DNA of 8,246 bases from Methanobacterium sp. (GCA_003164415.1 PLTK01000233.1:1-8246); one strand, 5' to 3'; positions 1 to 6,308 are shown, counted from the stretch's first letter. Program-made: numbers and translations. Notes: generated by a model from the sequence alone, not told the origin.

Positions 1-51
1 AAAAAGGTAAAAAATTGTAATTATATAATAATAAAGTTTAAGCTACAATTT
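1..51 (-). terminator. Hairpin plus T-tract terminator for the 56-aa gene
   Basis: Perfect 8-bp inverted repeat, AAATTGTA at 12-19 and TACAATTT at 44-51, separated by 24 bases. Read on the minus strand the second arm runs directly into six T (positions 14-9) and a further T-rich stretch to the window edge. It lies about 40 bases beyond the stop codon of the small minus-strand gene, where a terminator is expected. Archaeal termination depends mainly on the T-tract, so the stem may only assist. Confidence 0.45.
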
Positions 52-90
52 GTTAATATTGGACTTTGTGGCCATTAATTGGTATGTTGA

Positions 91-261
91 TTATAACACG
101 GGTTCCAATAGCTTTTTCAGTAATCTCATTTTAGCATCTTTAAGATGAGATACTGCAGATTTATATTCTGTTAGTTCAGTATCGGGAAGATAAACGTCAA
201 TATTGGCTAAAAATTTTATCCCAATATCTATTTTCTGTATTATTACCTCGTTATTTTTCAT
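91..261 (-). CDS. Small hypothetical protein, 56 aa
   Basis: Open frame of 56 codons (MKNNEVIIQK... to ...KKLLEPVL) with an ATG at 261-259 preceded by GAGGAG at a spacing of 6 bases, which is a strong ribosome-binding site and the main reason to believe the gene. The protein is charged and has no signal peptide or membrane segment. Residues 29-53 (ELTEYKSAVSHLKDAKMRL and onward) look like one long amphipathic helix with basic residues near the end. An AATTATACT element on the minus strand around 303-311 could be the TATA box. I do not recognise a family and propose no function. A hairpin/T-tract follows the stop codon, so it looks monocistronic. Confidence rests on the ribosome-binding site and the terminator, not on homology. 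Confidence 0.6.
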   Translation of the reverse strand: MKNNEVIIQKIDIGIKFLANIDVYLPDTELTEYKSAVSHLKDAKMRLLKKLLEPVL

Positions 262-506
262 ATTTCTCCTCGATTTTAAAATATTAATTATTAATCTTAA
301 TTAGTATAATTATTTCCACTCAAAAATATTTGATGTATTATTACATAATATGATCATTAACCTATCTAGTATTTTTCAAACCCCCGCCAAACCGTTTAAA
401 TTTTAAAAAAAGGTCATGATAGGGTGAGATATTGATCCTTCCCTTTCAGGCACTATAATAATCATCTAATGGCAGCATATTAGCTACAATCAAAACTTTA
501 TTATTT

Positions 507-554
507 AAAATTCGATTCGATTTCCTTCTAAAATTGCGCTTGAATCGGAATTTT
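507..554. repeat. Imperfect inverted repeat followed by T6
   Basis: AAAATTCGATTC (507-518) can pair with GAATCGGAATTTT (542-554) with one bulged base, around a 23-base loop. On the plus strand the right arm ends in a run of T (551-556), but no plus-strand gene precedes it. On the minus strand it lies about 130 bases past the permease stop codon. It may be part of a 3' end, a protein-binding site, or chance in A+T-rich DNA. Confidence 0.35.
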
Positions 555-620
555 TTATATTGGATCCATATAAAACCATCAAACCAACATCCTTCAAATT
601 AAAACATTTTCAAACAGCCT

Positions 621-627
621 AAAAAAA
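621..627 (-). terminator. Oligo-T tract behind the permease gene
   Basis: Seven A on the plus strand give T7 on the minus strand, 55 bases after the permease stop codon. Oligo-T runs alone can terminate archaeal RNA polymerase. No stem precedes it, so the call depends only on position and composition. Confidence 0.35.
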
Positions 628-658
628 TAATTCTATTAAAATTACGAGGGAATAAACA

Positions 659-698
659 CTATCTTTTTTTCAATGCAATTCCTATCTTTTTTTCAATG
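659..698. repeat. Tandem duplication across the permease stop codon
   Basis: The 17-base sequence CTATCTTTTTTTCAATG occurs at 659-675 and again at 682-698, a period of 23 bases. On the minus strand the right-hand copy encodes the last codons of the permease (L-K-K-R-stop). The left-hand copy lies just outside, as an untranslated echo of the gene's 3' end. It looks like a recent slippage or short tandem duplication. Confidence 0.75.
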
Positions 699-1989
699 TC
701 CTATTGCTGTATTTGCGGTAAATGAATTCTACTAAAAATGCGATAGTTGTTACTGTTATTAATAGTCCAAGAGTTAATGGTGAATTATACATTTGATAAA
801 AGACCAGTACGGTTAATGCGAATAGGCAGCCTATTATGGCTAGCCAGATGATATATTTATTAGCGTTGGTTTGTTTATGGACTTTGAGGTGTGCGAAGTT
901 CACTCCAGCATAGATTATTAGAAATAATGCACTGCCCATCAAAGCTACACTGCTCAAGTTGAGGAATATTGTAAAGAGTATAACAATTGCACTGGTTATA
1001 ATTAAACCTTCTTTACCATCTCTCCATGCAGTTCTATTGAAAATTTTAGGTAATTCACCTTTTTTTGCCATTAAATAACTTACATTAGCCCCTCCATAAA
1101 GTGTGGCATTAATTGCAGATGAAGTTGAAATTATAGCTGCTATGGCCATTATAGTAAAACCGATTGATCCTGCAAATGGTTCTGCTGCCACTGCTAATGC
1201 ATAATCAGCGGTTTTAGCAATCTCTGGAATGGGAAGATTTCCCACCACAACCAAAGAAACCAGTACGTATATCAGCATTACAAGTGCAACTGCGATGTAC
1301 AGTGCTCGGGCTATATTTTTTTTAGGGTTTTTTATATCCTCAGCAGTATTGGTTATTAAACCAAAACCCTGATATCCTAAAAATAATAATGCAGACGCTG
1401 TTAATATATTAGTAACATGAGGAAACTGTGAAATTGTTAATAGGGAAGGTTTTATGAAGAACAAACCAACTAATGCAAAAACCATAAGTATTCCTACTTT
1501 TATTCCCACAATTATTATCTCTGATCTTCCCACTATTTTAGGTCCCAAAAAATTGATGCCTGTGAAAATAAGGATAATTAAAATCGCTAAAATAGTAACA
1601 GAAAGACCTGATTGACCCATAGGTAAGAAAATAGAAGCATAACTTCCAAATGCCTCTGCATACACACTCAAGGCAAAGATGTATCCAATCCATAGAAGAA
1701 AATTGAATCCACCACTTAGGATACCATCACCAAATCCTCTAACTAAAAATTCTACTGGCCCACCTGCAGACGGATATTTAGTAGCTAATTTTGCATAGGA
1801 GTAAGTACTTAGAAGTGCAATTGCACCTCCAATAATAAAAGAGATATAAACTACATTACCGGCTATCGTGGTTGCTATACCTAAAATAGAAAAAATACCC
1901 GCACCGATCATCCCACCTATCCCAATAGCAACTGCAGACCAAATACCAATAGGTTTTCCATTTAAAACTTCATTACTCTTACTCATCAT
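682..1989 (-). CDS. APC-superfamily amino-acid permease
   Basis: Integral membrane transporter of 435 aa, the usual length for bacterial and archaeal APC permeases with 12 helices. The first helix carries the family signature GGMIGAGIF (residues 25-33), where the broken helix binds the amino-acid backbone. Residues 202-229 match the conserved helix 6 plus following loop (FLGYQGFG, then AEDIKNPKKNIARA). Hydrophobic segments continue regularly to about residue 422, followed by a short basic cytoplasmic tail (YRKYSNRTLKKR). The substrate cannot be read from the sequence. By family it is an amino acid or related amine taken up by ion symport or exchange. Two ATGs are adjacent (1989-1987 and 1986-1984) and no clear ribosome-binding site precedes either, so translation may start on a short leader. 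The gene appears monocistronic, with T7 downstream at 627-621. Confidence 0.93.
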   Translation of the reverse strand: MMSKSNEVLNGKPIGIWSAVAIGIGGMIGAGIFSILGIATTIAGNVVYISFIIGGAIALLSTYSYAKLATKYPSAGGPVEFLVRGFGDGILSGGFNFLLWIGYIFALSVYAEAFGSYASIFLPMGQSGLSVTILAILIILIFTGINFLGPKIVGRSEIIIVGIKVGILMVFALVGLFFIKPSLLTISQFPHVTNILTASALLFLGYQGFGLITNTAEDIKNPKKNIARALYIAVALVMLIYVLVSLVVVGNLPIPEIAKTADYALAVAAEPFAGSIGFTIMAIAAIISTSSAINATLYGGANVSYLMAKKGELPKIFNRTAWRDGKEGLIITSAIVILFTIFLNLSSVALMGSALFLIIYAGVNFAHLKVHKQTNANKYIIWLAIIGCLFALTVLVFYQMYNSPLTLGLLITVTTIAFLVEFIYRKYSNRTLKKR

Positions 1990-2249
1990 TAATTGTTTAG
2001 ACCATTCTAATTGTTATTAATAGCGTTTTATGTTCAAATGAATTATTCTCTTCCAGAACAGAATATCCTAACCACTTTTAGTATTTAAAATTTAAAATTC
2101 ATTTTAACTATAAAAGATAGTAAAATAAATTCTATAAAAATAATCATAATTTAATCAATTTTTAATATGAAATGAATTGATTTAATATTATCCCCAATCT
2201 TATTAGATCTTTGATCTATAGGAACCAATAAAAGCAAAATATGCCTTCA
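1990..2249. other. Permease upstream region, A+T-rich
   Basis: This is the 5' flank of the permease and should hold its minus-strand promoter. CATAAAACG around 2027-2035 (minus) is a weak TATA candidate. Two inverted repeats stand out: ATCAATT/AATTGAT at 2154-2181 (14-base loop) and the near-palindrome at 2204-2218. I see no gene. Confidence 0.4.
2204..2218. repeat. Inverted repeat TAGATC-TTT-GATCTA
   Basis: Perfect 6-bp inverted repeat around three bases, about 40 bases before micro-ORF repeat copy 1. The geometry (short perfect arms, three-base centre) fits a small hairpin or a dimeric-regulator site. It is absent at the matching place before copy 3, so it is not part of the repeat. Confidence 0.4.
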
Positions 2250-2337
2250 AATTCAAAATAGGACTAAAATAATATTTCTTTTTTTATTCTTACAAATTAA
2301 CTTTATCATAAAATAATGAACGTGGAAAAAATTCACT

Positions 2338-2350
2338 AATTTTCAAAATT
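2338..2350. promoter_or_regulatory. Palindrome AATTTTCAAAATT, candidate operator (copy 1)
   Basis: Perfect 6-bp inverted repeat around one C, inside the 36-base block identical in copies 1 and 3. It sits about 28 bases upstream of the TATA-like element, which is a place for an archaeal activator or repressor to bind. Exact conservation makes it stand out, though A+T-rich palindromes do arise by chance. Confidence 0.4.
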
Positions 2351-2377
2351 AATTTATTTGATGAAGTACAATTATTG

Positions 2378-2385
2378 TTATACAT
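2378..2385 (+). promoter_or_regulatory. TATA-like element of repeat copy 1
   Basis: TTATACAT, paired with TTTATACA at 6400-6407 in copy 3. The upstream GATGAAGTACAATTATTG is shared exactly. A start about 25 bases downstream (near 2403) would give a leader of roughly 90 nt before the micro-ORF. The match to the methanogen box A consensus is only partial. Confidence 0.4.
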
Positions 2386-2461
2386 TAAGAAAAAAGGAGA
2401 TTATATGAACAAAAAAATCTTTTAAGTACATATCTACTGAGATTAACATTAGTAATTGTAT

Positions 2462-2482
2462 TTTGCATGGTAAATATGTAAA
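2462..2482 (+). ncRNA. Leader stem-loop abutting the ribosome-binding site (copy 1)
   Basis: TTTGCAT pairs with ATGTAAA (7 pairs including one G-U) around the loop GGTAAAT. It ends two bases before AAGGAG. Copy 3 has the same stem at 6484-6504 with a compensatory T-A to C-G change and the G-U restored to A-U. The position suggests an RNA structure acting on translation initiation. Confidence 0.5.
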
Positions 2483-2494
2483 TAAGGAGTTAAA

Positions 2495-2548
2495 ATGGCG
2501 ATACGGGGTATCATCAGATTAATAACACCACGTTATAACTATTTTTAA
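2495..2548 (+). CDS. Micro-peptide, 17 aa (repeat copy 1)
   Basis: ATG at 2495 with AAGGAG at 2484-2489, spacing 5. Encodes MAIRGIIRLITPRYNYF. The first 11 residues match the peptides of the other two copies. Here the TAG of copies 2 and 3 is TAT, so the frame continues four more codons to a TAA, at the place where copy 2 has an in-frame TGA. The shared part is hydrophobic with Arg4 and Arg8 one helical turn apart and Thr11 on the same side, so it could form a small amphipathic, membrane-active helix. No family is recognised. Codons 8 (AGA/CGA) and 11 (ACA/ACT) differ silently between copies, mild support for translation. It might instead be a by-product of a conserved RNA element. Confidence 0.45.
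   Translation: MAIRGIIRLITPRYNYF
2500..2512 (+). repeat. GATAC-GGG-GTATC hairpin at codons 2-6 (copy 1)
   Basis: Perfect 5-bp inverted repeat with a three-base loop just inside the micro-ORF. Both arms are identical in all three copies while the loop differs in copy 3. It is close enough to the start codon to affect ribosome entry if it folds in RNA. Confidence 0.55.
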
Positions 2549-2602
2549 CATTAAAGCTATATGAAAAGTATTACGTTAGATTATATTCTTCTTATCAATT
2601 AA

Positions 2603-2621
2603 TTTTTTTATTTTTTGTTTT
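2603..2621 (+). terminator. T-tract downstream of micro-ORF copy 1
   Basis: T7 (2603-2609) and T6 (2611-2616) follow about 55 bases after the micro-ORF stop codon. On the plus strand this is a plausible archaeal terminator that would stop the small transcript before it runs into the convergent membrane-protein gene. Confidence 0.4.
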
Positions 2622-2653
2622 CATCTGTTTTCATGGTGTTATTTTGTTAACAA

Positions 2654-3514
2654 TTAATCTGGATGTGTACGTTCAGGAAGTAACAATACAGCACCAATAA
2701 AAAAGCATATACCTCCTGTAAATGTTCCTAGATTCACCAGTGTTAAATTAATTGGCTGTCCAGTTAATGGTAGAACAAAAGCAGCAATTGCGGAAACACC
2801 AAAAGCAATTGACCCTAATAGGTTTAATAATGCTATTTGCCATGAAAGATTTCCTATTTTCCATGAGAATAAGGAGTGTCCTACCTCCATCCACACCAGC
2901 CCACTTGCAATCAAAAAACAGACTGATCCATATACATCAGGCCCCCAAACATGGTGGTTTATCTGTTGAATGGTCAGAGTACTGTTCAGAGCGTAGAAAG
3001 TGCTTATATTAAAAAAAAGTGTACCAATTAACTGTACCACACTAGCAAGCCAATCAATCCTACGGGGTTCCCAAGTAAAAAAACGTTTTTTCTCATTTAA
3101 TAATAAACCTTTAGGGGTTTGACGTGTGTTTACAGTTTCAATATACTGCGAGAAGGCAGCTGTAGTGAAAAAAATTGAGCCAATGAAAAATGTCATTCCA
3201 TCTATTTGATTGCCAACCCAATCCACATAACCTGGAGCAGCACCAGCTGCAAAACAGATAGAACCAATTGCGAAGAGTATACCTATCCACCATCCAATTG
3301 CTCCTGGAGCCCACCATGTGGATTTATTTCCACTATCCAAAAGATTGTAGTGTTTACGATGGTCTCTAGAATCCCAATTGACTTGAGTACCTTTAGGATG
3401 TCTTAGAATTGCTCTTGTTACAAAAGGTCCAGGGCCTTCAGTTTTTATACATGACCATCCCTCGGGGAGGTTGAGTGAAGAGATCTCTGAACAACTTACT
3501 TTTGTTTCCTTCAA
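2654..3514 (-). CDS. Six-helix membrane protein of unknown function (YrhK-like?)
   Basis: 286 aa. The first 65 residues are soluble and polar (EGWSCIKTEGPGPFVTRA...). Six hydrophobic segments follow at about 74-92, 107-125, 155-176, 195-216, 226-250 and 260-280. Several contain an IGSxxF-like pattern (IGSICF, IGSIFF, IGTLFF, LGSIAF), suggesting internal duplication of a two-helix unit. The start is TTG at 3514-3512, fixed by a perfect GGAGGT five bases upstream; the nearby ATG at 3527 is out of frame. The residues from WWIGILFAIGS to FFTTAAFSQYI recall membrane proteins I associate with actinobacteria and the YrhK-type family, but that is from memory. The gene diverges from the sulfatase and may have been acquired with it. 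It converges on micro-ORF copy 1. No function is assigned. Confidence 0.85.
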   Translation of the reverse strand: MKETKVSCSEISSLNLPEGWSCIKTEGPGPFVTRAILRHPKGTQVNWDSRDHRKHYNLLDSGNKSTWWAPGAIGWWIGILFAIGSICFAAGAAPGYVDWVGNQIDGMTFFIGSIFFTTAAFSQYIETVNTRQTPKGLLLNEKKRFFTWEPRRIDWLASVVQLIGTLFFNISTFYALNSTLTIQQINHHVWGPDVYGSVCFLIASGLVWMEVGHSLFSWKIGNLSWQIALLNLLGSIAFGVSAIAAFVLPLTGQPINLTLVNLGTFTGGICFFIGAVLLLPERTHPD

Positions 3515-3519
3515 TTTTT

Positions 3520-3525
3520 ACCTCC
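3520..3525 (-). promoter_or_regulatory. GGAGGT ribosome-binding site that sets the TTG start
   Basis: Full anti-Shine-Dalgarno match five bases from TTG. Without it one might choose an internal Met and lose the N-terminal soluble region. A CTATAAAT element at 3549-3556 (ATTTATAG on the minus strand) could be the TATA box, giving a very short leader. Confidence 0.7.
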
Positions 3526-3712
3526 ATGTGACCATAAATAGTAATTTCTATAAATAATTCTTAAATTATGATATATTAATACATTATATAATAAAATTAT
3601 GCCTCAATTTCACATACCAATCAAAAATACTTCGTCATAGTTTTGCATAAATATTTTGAAATATCATCCGTTAATATTCCAAAATAAATTTATGGGAATG
3701 CATATCATATTG

Positions 3713-3720
3713 TATATAAA
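3713..3720 (+). promoter_or_regulatory. TATA-like element upstream of micro-ORF copy 2
   Basis: TATATAAA about 80 bases before the micro-ORF, the same scale as in copies 1 and 3, although the surrounding DNA is not homologous to them. A transcript starting near 3740 would carry the 13-codon frame. Confidence 0.35.
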
Positions 3721-3793
3721 GATTAAAGGGAATAATCAGAAATAATATTATGTTTAATGACAGTTAATTATTTAATGCTAATGAGGAGTTAAA

Positions 3794-3835
3794 ATGGCGA
3801 TACGGGGTATCTTCAGAGTAATAACTATACTTTAG
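3794..3835 (+). CDS. Micro-peptide, 13 aa (repeat copy 2)
   Basis: ATG at 3794 with GAGGAG at 3783-3788, spacing 5, the same as in the other copies. Encodes MAIRGIFRVITIL, then TAG. It differs from copy 3 at residues 4 (Arg/Leu) and 7 (Phe/Ile) only. All residues except Arg4, Arg8 and Thr11 are hydrophobic or small, and those three fall on one side of a helix. Four codons after the stop an in-frame TGA coincides with the end of the longer copy 1 frame. No homologue is recognised. The ribosome-binding site and its conserved spacing are the best evidence. Confidence 0.45.
   Translation: MAIRGIFRVITIL
3799..3811 (+). repeat. GATAC-GGG-GTATC hairpin at codons 2-6 (copy 2)
   Basis: Same 5-bp stem and loop as in copy 1, at the same distance from the start codon. 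Confidence 0.55.
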
Positions 3836-3848
3836 GGCCATTTTTGAC

Positions 3849-3870
3849 ATAACTTTTTAAATAAAGTTAT
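3849..3870 (+). repeat. Stem-loop downstream of micro-ORF copy 2
   Basis: ATAACTTT / AAAGTTAT, 8 perfect pairs around TTAAAT, 13 bases after the micro-ORF stop codon. Copy 3 keeps it at 6572-6593 with one mismatch. It may define a 3' end or be part of a folded RNA. Confidence 0.5.
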
Positions 3871-3900
3871 TATATTAAATTACCAAATTTCATATAAATT

Positions 3901-3908
3901 TTTATATA
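3901..3908 (+). promoter_or_regulatory. Box A promoter TTTATATA
   Basis: Exact match to the methanogen TATA consensus. The predicted start near 3928-3932 leads into a leader with AAAGGAG (3945-3950) and the ATG at 3963 of the decayed SHOCT gene. It may now drive only that remnant, or contribute a long leader to the sulfatase. Confidence 0.5.
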
Positions 3909-3962
3909 TTTAATTTTTTAAAATAAAAACTTAAACAAACGTACAAAGGAGTTGGTGAAGAT

Positions 3963-4168
3963 ATGGGTATAGGACCTTTAGGAAGGGTGGAGCTAGAAGA
4001 ATGAACCAGAAAGCGGGTGAATTCTAAGAATGAAGGAAGTGAAATATAACCATCGAAAGATTTAAAAACACTTGAAAGCTCAGGAAAATTAATAAAACTT
4101 CTGAAAGAAAAAGTGTAATCTCTGAAGAAGAATTTAACTTATTATTTGAGATTTTTTTTATTTTGTAA
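3963..4168 (+). pseudogene. Decayed SHOCT-domain small protein gene
   Basis: A good promoter and ribosome-binding site lead to an ATG at 3963, but the frame stops after 13 codons (TGA 4002-4004). The same frame resumes from about 4059 as DLKTLESSGKLIKLLKEKV, ending at TAA 4116. A one-base frame change at 4115 then gives VISEEEFNLLFEI. Together the tail reads like a SHOCT motif, the short C-terminal helical pair whose usual pattern is L..L..L...G.I(S/T)EEEF. Three stops and one shift make it a pseudogene. SHOCT domains accompany many small membrane or oligomerising proteins; the missing N-terminal part does not show which. An intact short peptide MGIGPLGRVELEE is possible but unlikely. Confidence 0.4.
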
Positions 4169-4173
4169 TATTA

Positions 4174-4185
4174 CTTATAATAAAT
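4174..4185 (+). promoter_or_regulatory. Probable TATA box of the sulfatase gene
   Basis: CTTATAATAAAT, 48 bases before the sulfatase ATG, predicting a start near 4205 and a leader of about 28 bases containing TAGGAGATC (GGAG at 4220-4223). Read-through from the TTTATATA promoter at 3901 is an alternative. Confidence 0.4.
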
Positions 4186-4232
4186 ATTAGGAAAAAGTGA
4201 ATATTAAAAATAATAAATAGGAGATCGAAAAT

Positions 4233-6143
4233 ATGAATTCAAAAACTTCTAAGGATGCAACTGAAACGACTGCAAAGGCCAATCACCAATGCCTGAAGGT
4301 CCTACCCTTTGCCAATGAACAGGATTTTAAGGATGCCAAACGTGGATTTATTGCACCTATGCCTAATAATGGAATCATCAATAACTCCAAGGGTGAAACT
4401 GTATGGGATATGAATAGGTTTTCTTTCATCAATGAAGATGCTAAATCACCTGATACCGTGAATCCCAGCCTTTGGCGCCAATCGCAACTTTTAATGAAAG
4501 GTGGCCTTTATAAGGTTGTTGACGGCATTTATCAAGTTCGAAATGCTGACATTTCAAATATGGTAATTATTGAGGGTAAAGACGGCATAATTATTGCCGA
4601 CCCCCTTCTTTCAAAGGAAGTTGCTAGTGCTGCCCTGGAATTATACTACCAGCATAGACCCAAAAAGCCCGTGGTTGCTGTTATCCATTCACACAGTCAT
4701 GCTGACCATTGGGGAGGAGTGCGAGGTGTAGTTTCAGAAGATGATGTTCAAAGTGGTAAAGTCAAGATCTACGCGCCGGAAGGCTTTATGGAAGCTGCTG
4801 GGGCGGAAAACATTTTAGCAGGAAATGCAATGAACCGCCGTGCCCAATACATGTACGGCAGCTTATTACCTCCTACTCCTAAAGGACAAGTAGGTGCTGG
4901 TCTGGGCATGACTGTATCCACAGGTAATGTAACTTTGATTCCCCCTACTAATCTTATAACCAAGACAGGGCAGCGGGAGAATATTGACGGGTTGGATTTC
5001 GAGTTTTTGTTGGCTCCTGATACTGAGGCCCCAGCCGAAATGCACTGGTACATCGAACAGTTCAAAGCAGTTACTGCTGCAGAAAATTGTGTTCATACCA
5101 TGCACAACATCTATACACTCAGGGGGGCTAAAATCAGAGATCCTTTAGCTTGGTCTAAATATCTGGATGAAACGATGGCCATGTGGGGTAACAAAGCAGA
5201 AGTTATGTATGGATTCCACCACTGGCCAGTGTGGGGTAAAGACCGCGTCCTAGAGATGTTAAAAACTGCCAGGGATGGTTACCGTTATATAAACGACCAG
5301 ACTTTACGACTAGCAAACCACGGTTACACAATGGTAGAAATTGGTGAGATGATCGAACTTCCCCAAAAATTGGCTCAACATTGGTCTATCCGACCATATT
5401 ACGGCAGCATGAGCCACAATGCTAAAGCTACCTATGTCAAGTATCTGGGTTGGTTCGACGCAAATCCTGCTAACCTGAACGTATTACCTCCAGTTAAGGC
5501 CAGTAAAAAATATGTGGAGTTTATGGGCGGAGCCGATGCGATTCTTAAGAAAGCTAAAACTGATTATGACAAAGGTGAATACCGTTGGGTTGCTGAAGTT
5601 GTAAACCATTTGGTTTTCGCTGACCCAAACAATCAAGCTGCACTGCAGCTTCAAGCTGACGTGCTGGAACAGCTTGGATACCAATCCGAGAACGGGACAT
5701 GGCGTAACTTTTATCTTACCGGTGCACAAGAACTTCGAAAAGGAGTAAATCCAATTAAAGGTTCAACTACTACCACGCCAGATTCCATTAAAGCCCTAAC
5801 CCTAGACATGTTCTTCGATTATATGGGTGTGCGCTTAAACGGCCCCAAAGCTTCAGACAAAAAGATTACCATCAACTTTAACTTCACCGATACAAAAGAG
5901 AAGTACGTTCTGAGATTGATAAATGGAGTCTTAAACCATAGATCCAACACACAAGCTAAAAATGCAAATGCCACCATTACTATGACACGTATAGATTTGA
6001 ATAGATGGATTTTAGGGGAAATTACCATTGATGAAGAGATCAAAACTGGTGCTGTTAAAATCAATGGTAAAATGGAAGTCCTAGGCGAACTGTTGGCATT
6101 GATGGACACATTCGACACATGGTTCAACATAGTCACACCCTAG
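4233..6143 (+). CDS. sdsA: Alkyl/aryl sulfatase (SDS hydrolase, metallo-beta-lactamase fold)
   Basis: 636 aa, close to full length for the SdsA1/YjcS family, which hydrolyses primary alkyl sulfates such as dodecyl sulfate to alcohol and sulfate with two zinc ions. The zinc motif is HSHADH (His154, His156, Asp158, His159), followed by GG. Glu265 (TEAPAEMHW), Glu284 (AEN) and His329 (GFHHWP) have the same spacing as the zinc-site residues I recall for SdsA1. HTMHNIYTLRGAKIRDP (287-303) is a family signature. The metallo-beta-lactamase domain runs to about 380, a helical dimerisation domain to about 510 (YGSMSHNAKATYVKYLGWFDANPANL region), and an SCP2-like lipid-binding domain from 520 to the end. 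There is no signal peptide, so it should act in the cytoplasm, unlike secreted SdsA1. It starts at ATG with TAGGAG upstream. The gene is much richer in G+C and CGN arginine codons than its neighbours, suggesting transfer from bacteria. Confidence 0.95.
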   Translation: MNSKTSKDATETTAKANHQCLKVLPFANEQDFKDAKRGFIAPMPNNGIINNSKGETVWDMNRFSFINEDAKSPDTVNPSLWRQSQLLMKGGLYKVVDGIYQVRNADISNMVIIEGKDGIIIADPLLSKEVASAALELYYQHRPKKPVVAVIHSHSHADHWGGVRGVVSEDDVQSGKVKIYAPEGFMEAAGAENILAGNAMNRRAQYMYGSLLPPTPKGQVGAGLGMTVSTGNVTLIPPTNLITKTGQRENIDGLDFEFLLAPDTEAPAEMHWYIEQFKAVTAAENCVHTMHNIYTLRGAKIRDPLAWSKYLDETMAMWGNKAEVMYGFHHWPVWGKDRVLEMLKTARDGYRYINDQTLRLANHGYTMVEIGEMIELPQKLAQHWSIRPYYGSMSHNAKATYVKYLGWFDANPANLNVLPPVKASKKYVEFMGGADAILKKAKTDYDKGEYRWVAEVVNHLVFADPNNQAALQLQADVLEQLGYQSENGTWRNFYLTGAQELRKGVNPIKGSTTTTPDSIKALTLDMFFDYMGVRLNGPKASDKKITINFNFTDTKEKYVLRLINGVLNHRSNTQAKNANATITMTRIDLNRWILGEITIDEEIKTGAVKINGKMEVLGELLALMDTFDTWFNIVTP

Positions 6144-6284
6144 TAAATATTTTAGTTACAATACAATTGAACCAATAATTACAATAGACTAAGACGTATT
6201 CATGAGATTTGGTACTAGGCATCCACTGCTACTATAATCTTGAATACCACAAATAGTAGATTTAAAACAGGACAAAAATAATAC

Positions 6285-6308
6285 TTTTTTTTTATTCTTT
6301 TTATTTTT
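6285..6308 (+). terminator. T-rich tract behind the sulfatase gene
   Basis: T9 (6285-6293) followed by further T-rich DNA, about 140 bases after the sulfatase stop codon. It is a plausible archaeal terminator. It lies at the left edge of the repeat, and copy 1 has a similar but shorter tract near 2278-2286, so it may belong to the repeat instead. Confidence 0.45.

Larger units (their letters stand above)
262..681. other. Intergenic region, no convincing gene
   Basis: About 420 bases between the 56-aa gene and the permease stop codon. It holds the likely promoter of the 56-aa gene (near 303-311, minus), an isolated C-rich patch around 381-393 (CCCCCGCC), an imperfect inverted repeat at 507-554, and the 3' flank of the permease. 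No open frame here has a ribosome-binding site. Confidence 0.5.
2250..2575 (+). repeat. Micro-ORF repeat unit, copy 1
   Basis: Aligns with 6255-6600 (copy 3) from the T-tract at about 2275 through the micro-ORF. The block 2323-2358 is identical over 36 bases to 6345-6380, and similarity stays high through the leader and start codon. After the first ten codons (about 2525) it aligns without gaps, but poorly, to copies 2 and 3 until about 2551, then fades. In order it contains a T-tract, a palindrome (2338-2350), a TATA-like TTATACAT (2378-2385), a leader of about 90 bases with a stem-loop (2462-2482), a ribosome-binding site and a 17-codon frame. There are no terminal inverted repeats and no transposase. 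Confidence 0.85.
3781..3934 (+). repeat. Micro-ORF repeat unit, copy 2 (3' half only)
   Basis: Similarity to copy 3 starts just before the ribosome-binding site and runs through the micro-ORF (3794-3835), the following CATTTTTG-CATAACTTTTT region and an A-rich end (3920-3934, matching about 6630-6645). The upstream half shared by copies 1 and 3 is missing and replaced by unrelated A+T-rich sequence. The copy lies between the divergent membrane protein and the SHOCT remnant. Confidence 0.8.

Noticed and set aside
403..465. 20-codon minus-strand frame (MIIIVPEREGSISH...)
   Set aside because: No ribosome-binding site, no repeat or context supporting it, and its stop codon lies in an A-run.
2154..2181. 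ATCAATT/AATTGAT inverted repeat upstream of the permease as an operator
   Set aside because: Only 7 bp in very A+T-rich DNA, far from the permease start, and not repeated elsewhere in the window; chance is a sufficient explanation.
2405..2425. Six-codon frame MNKKIF with GGAG upstream in the copy 1 leader
   Set aside because: Copy 3 has one A fewer in the run, changing the frame completely, and its ribosome-binding site is weaker (TGAG). It is not conserved as a peptide, though the ATG itself is kept.
2752..3406. Plus-strand frames opposite the six-helix membrane protein
   Set aside because: Low-complexity or arbitrary sequence, no ribosome-binding sites; the minus-strand frame has the TTG start, GGAGGT site and membrane topology.
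4769..6136. Several open frames of about 80-105 codons on the minus strand inside the sulfatase gene
   Set aside because: They lie opposite strongly conserved sulfatase codons, lack ribosome-binding sites and give no recognisable protein.
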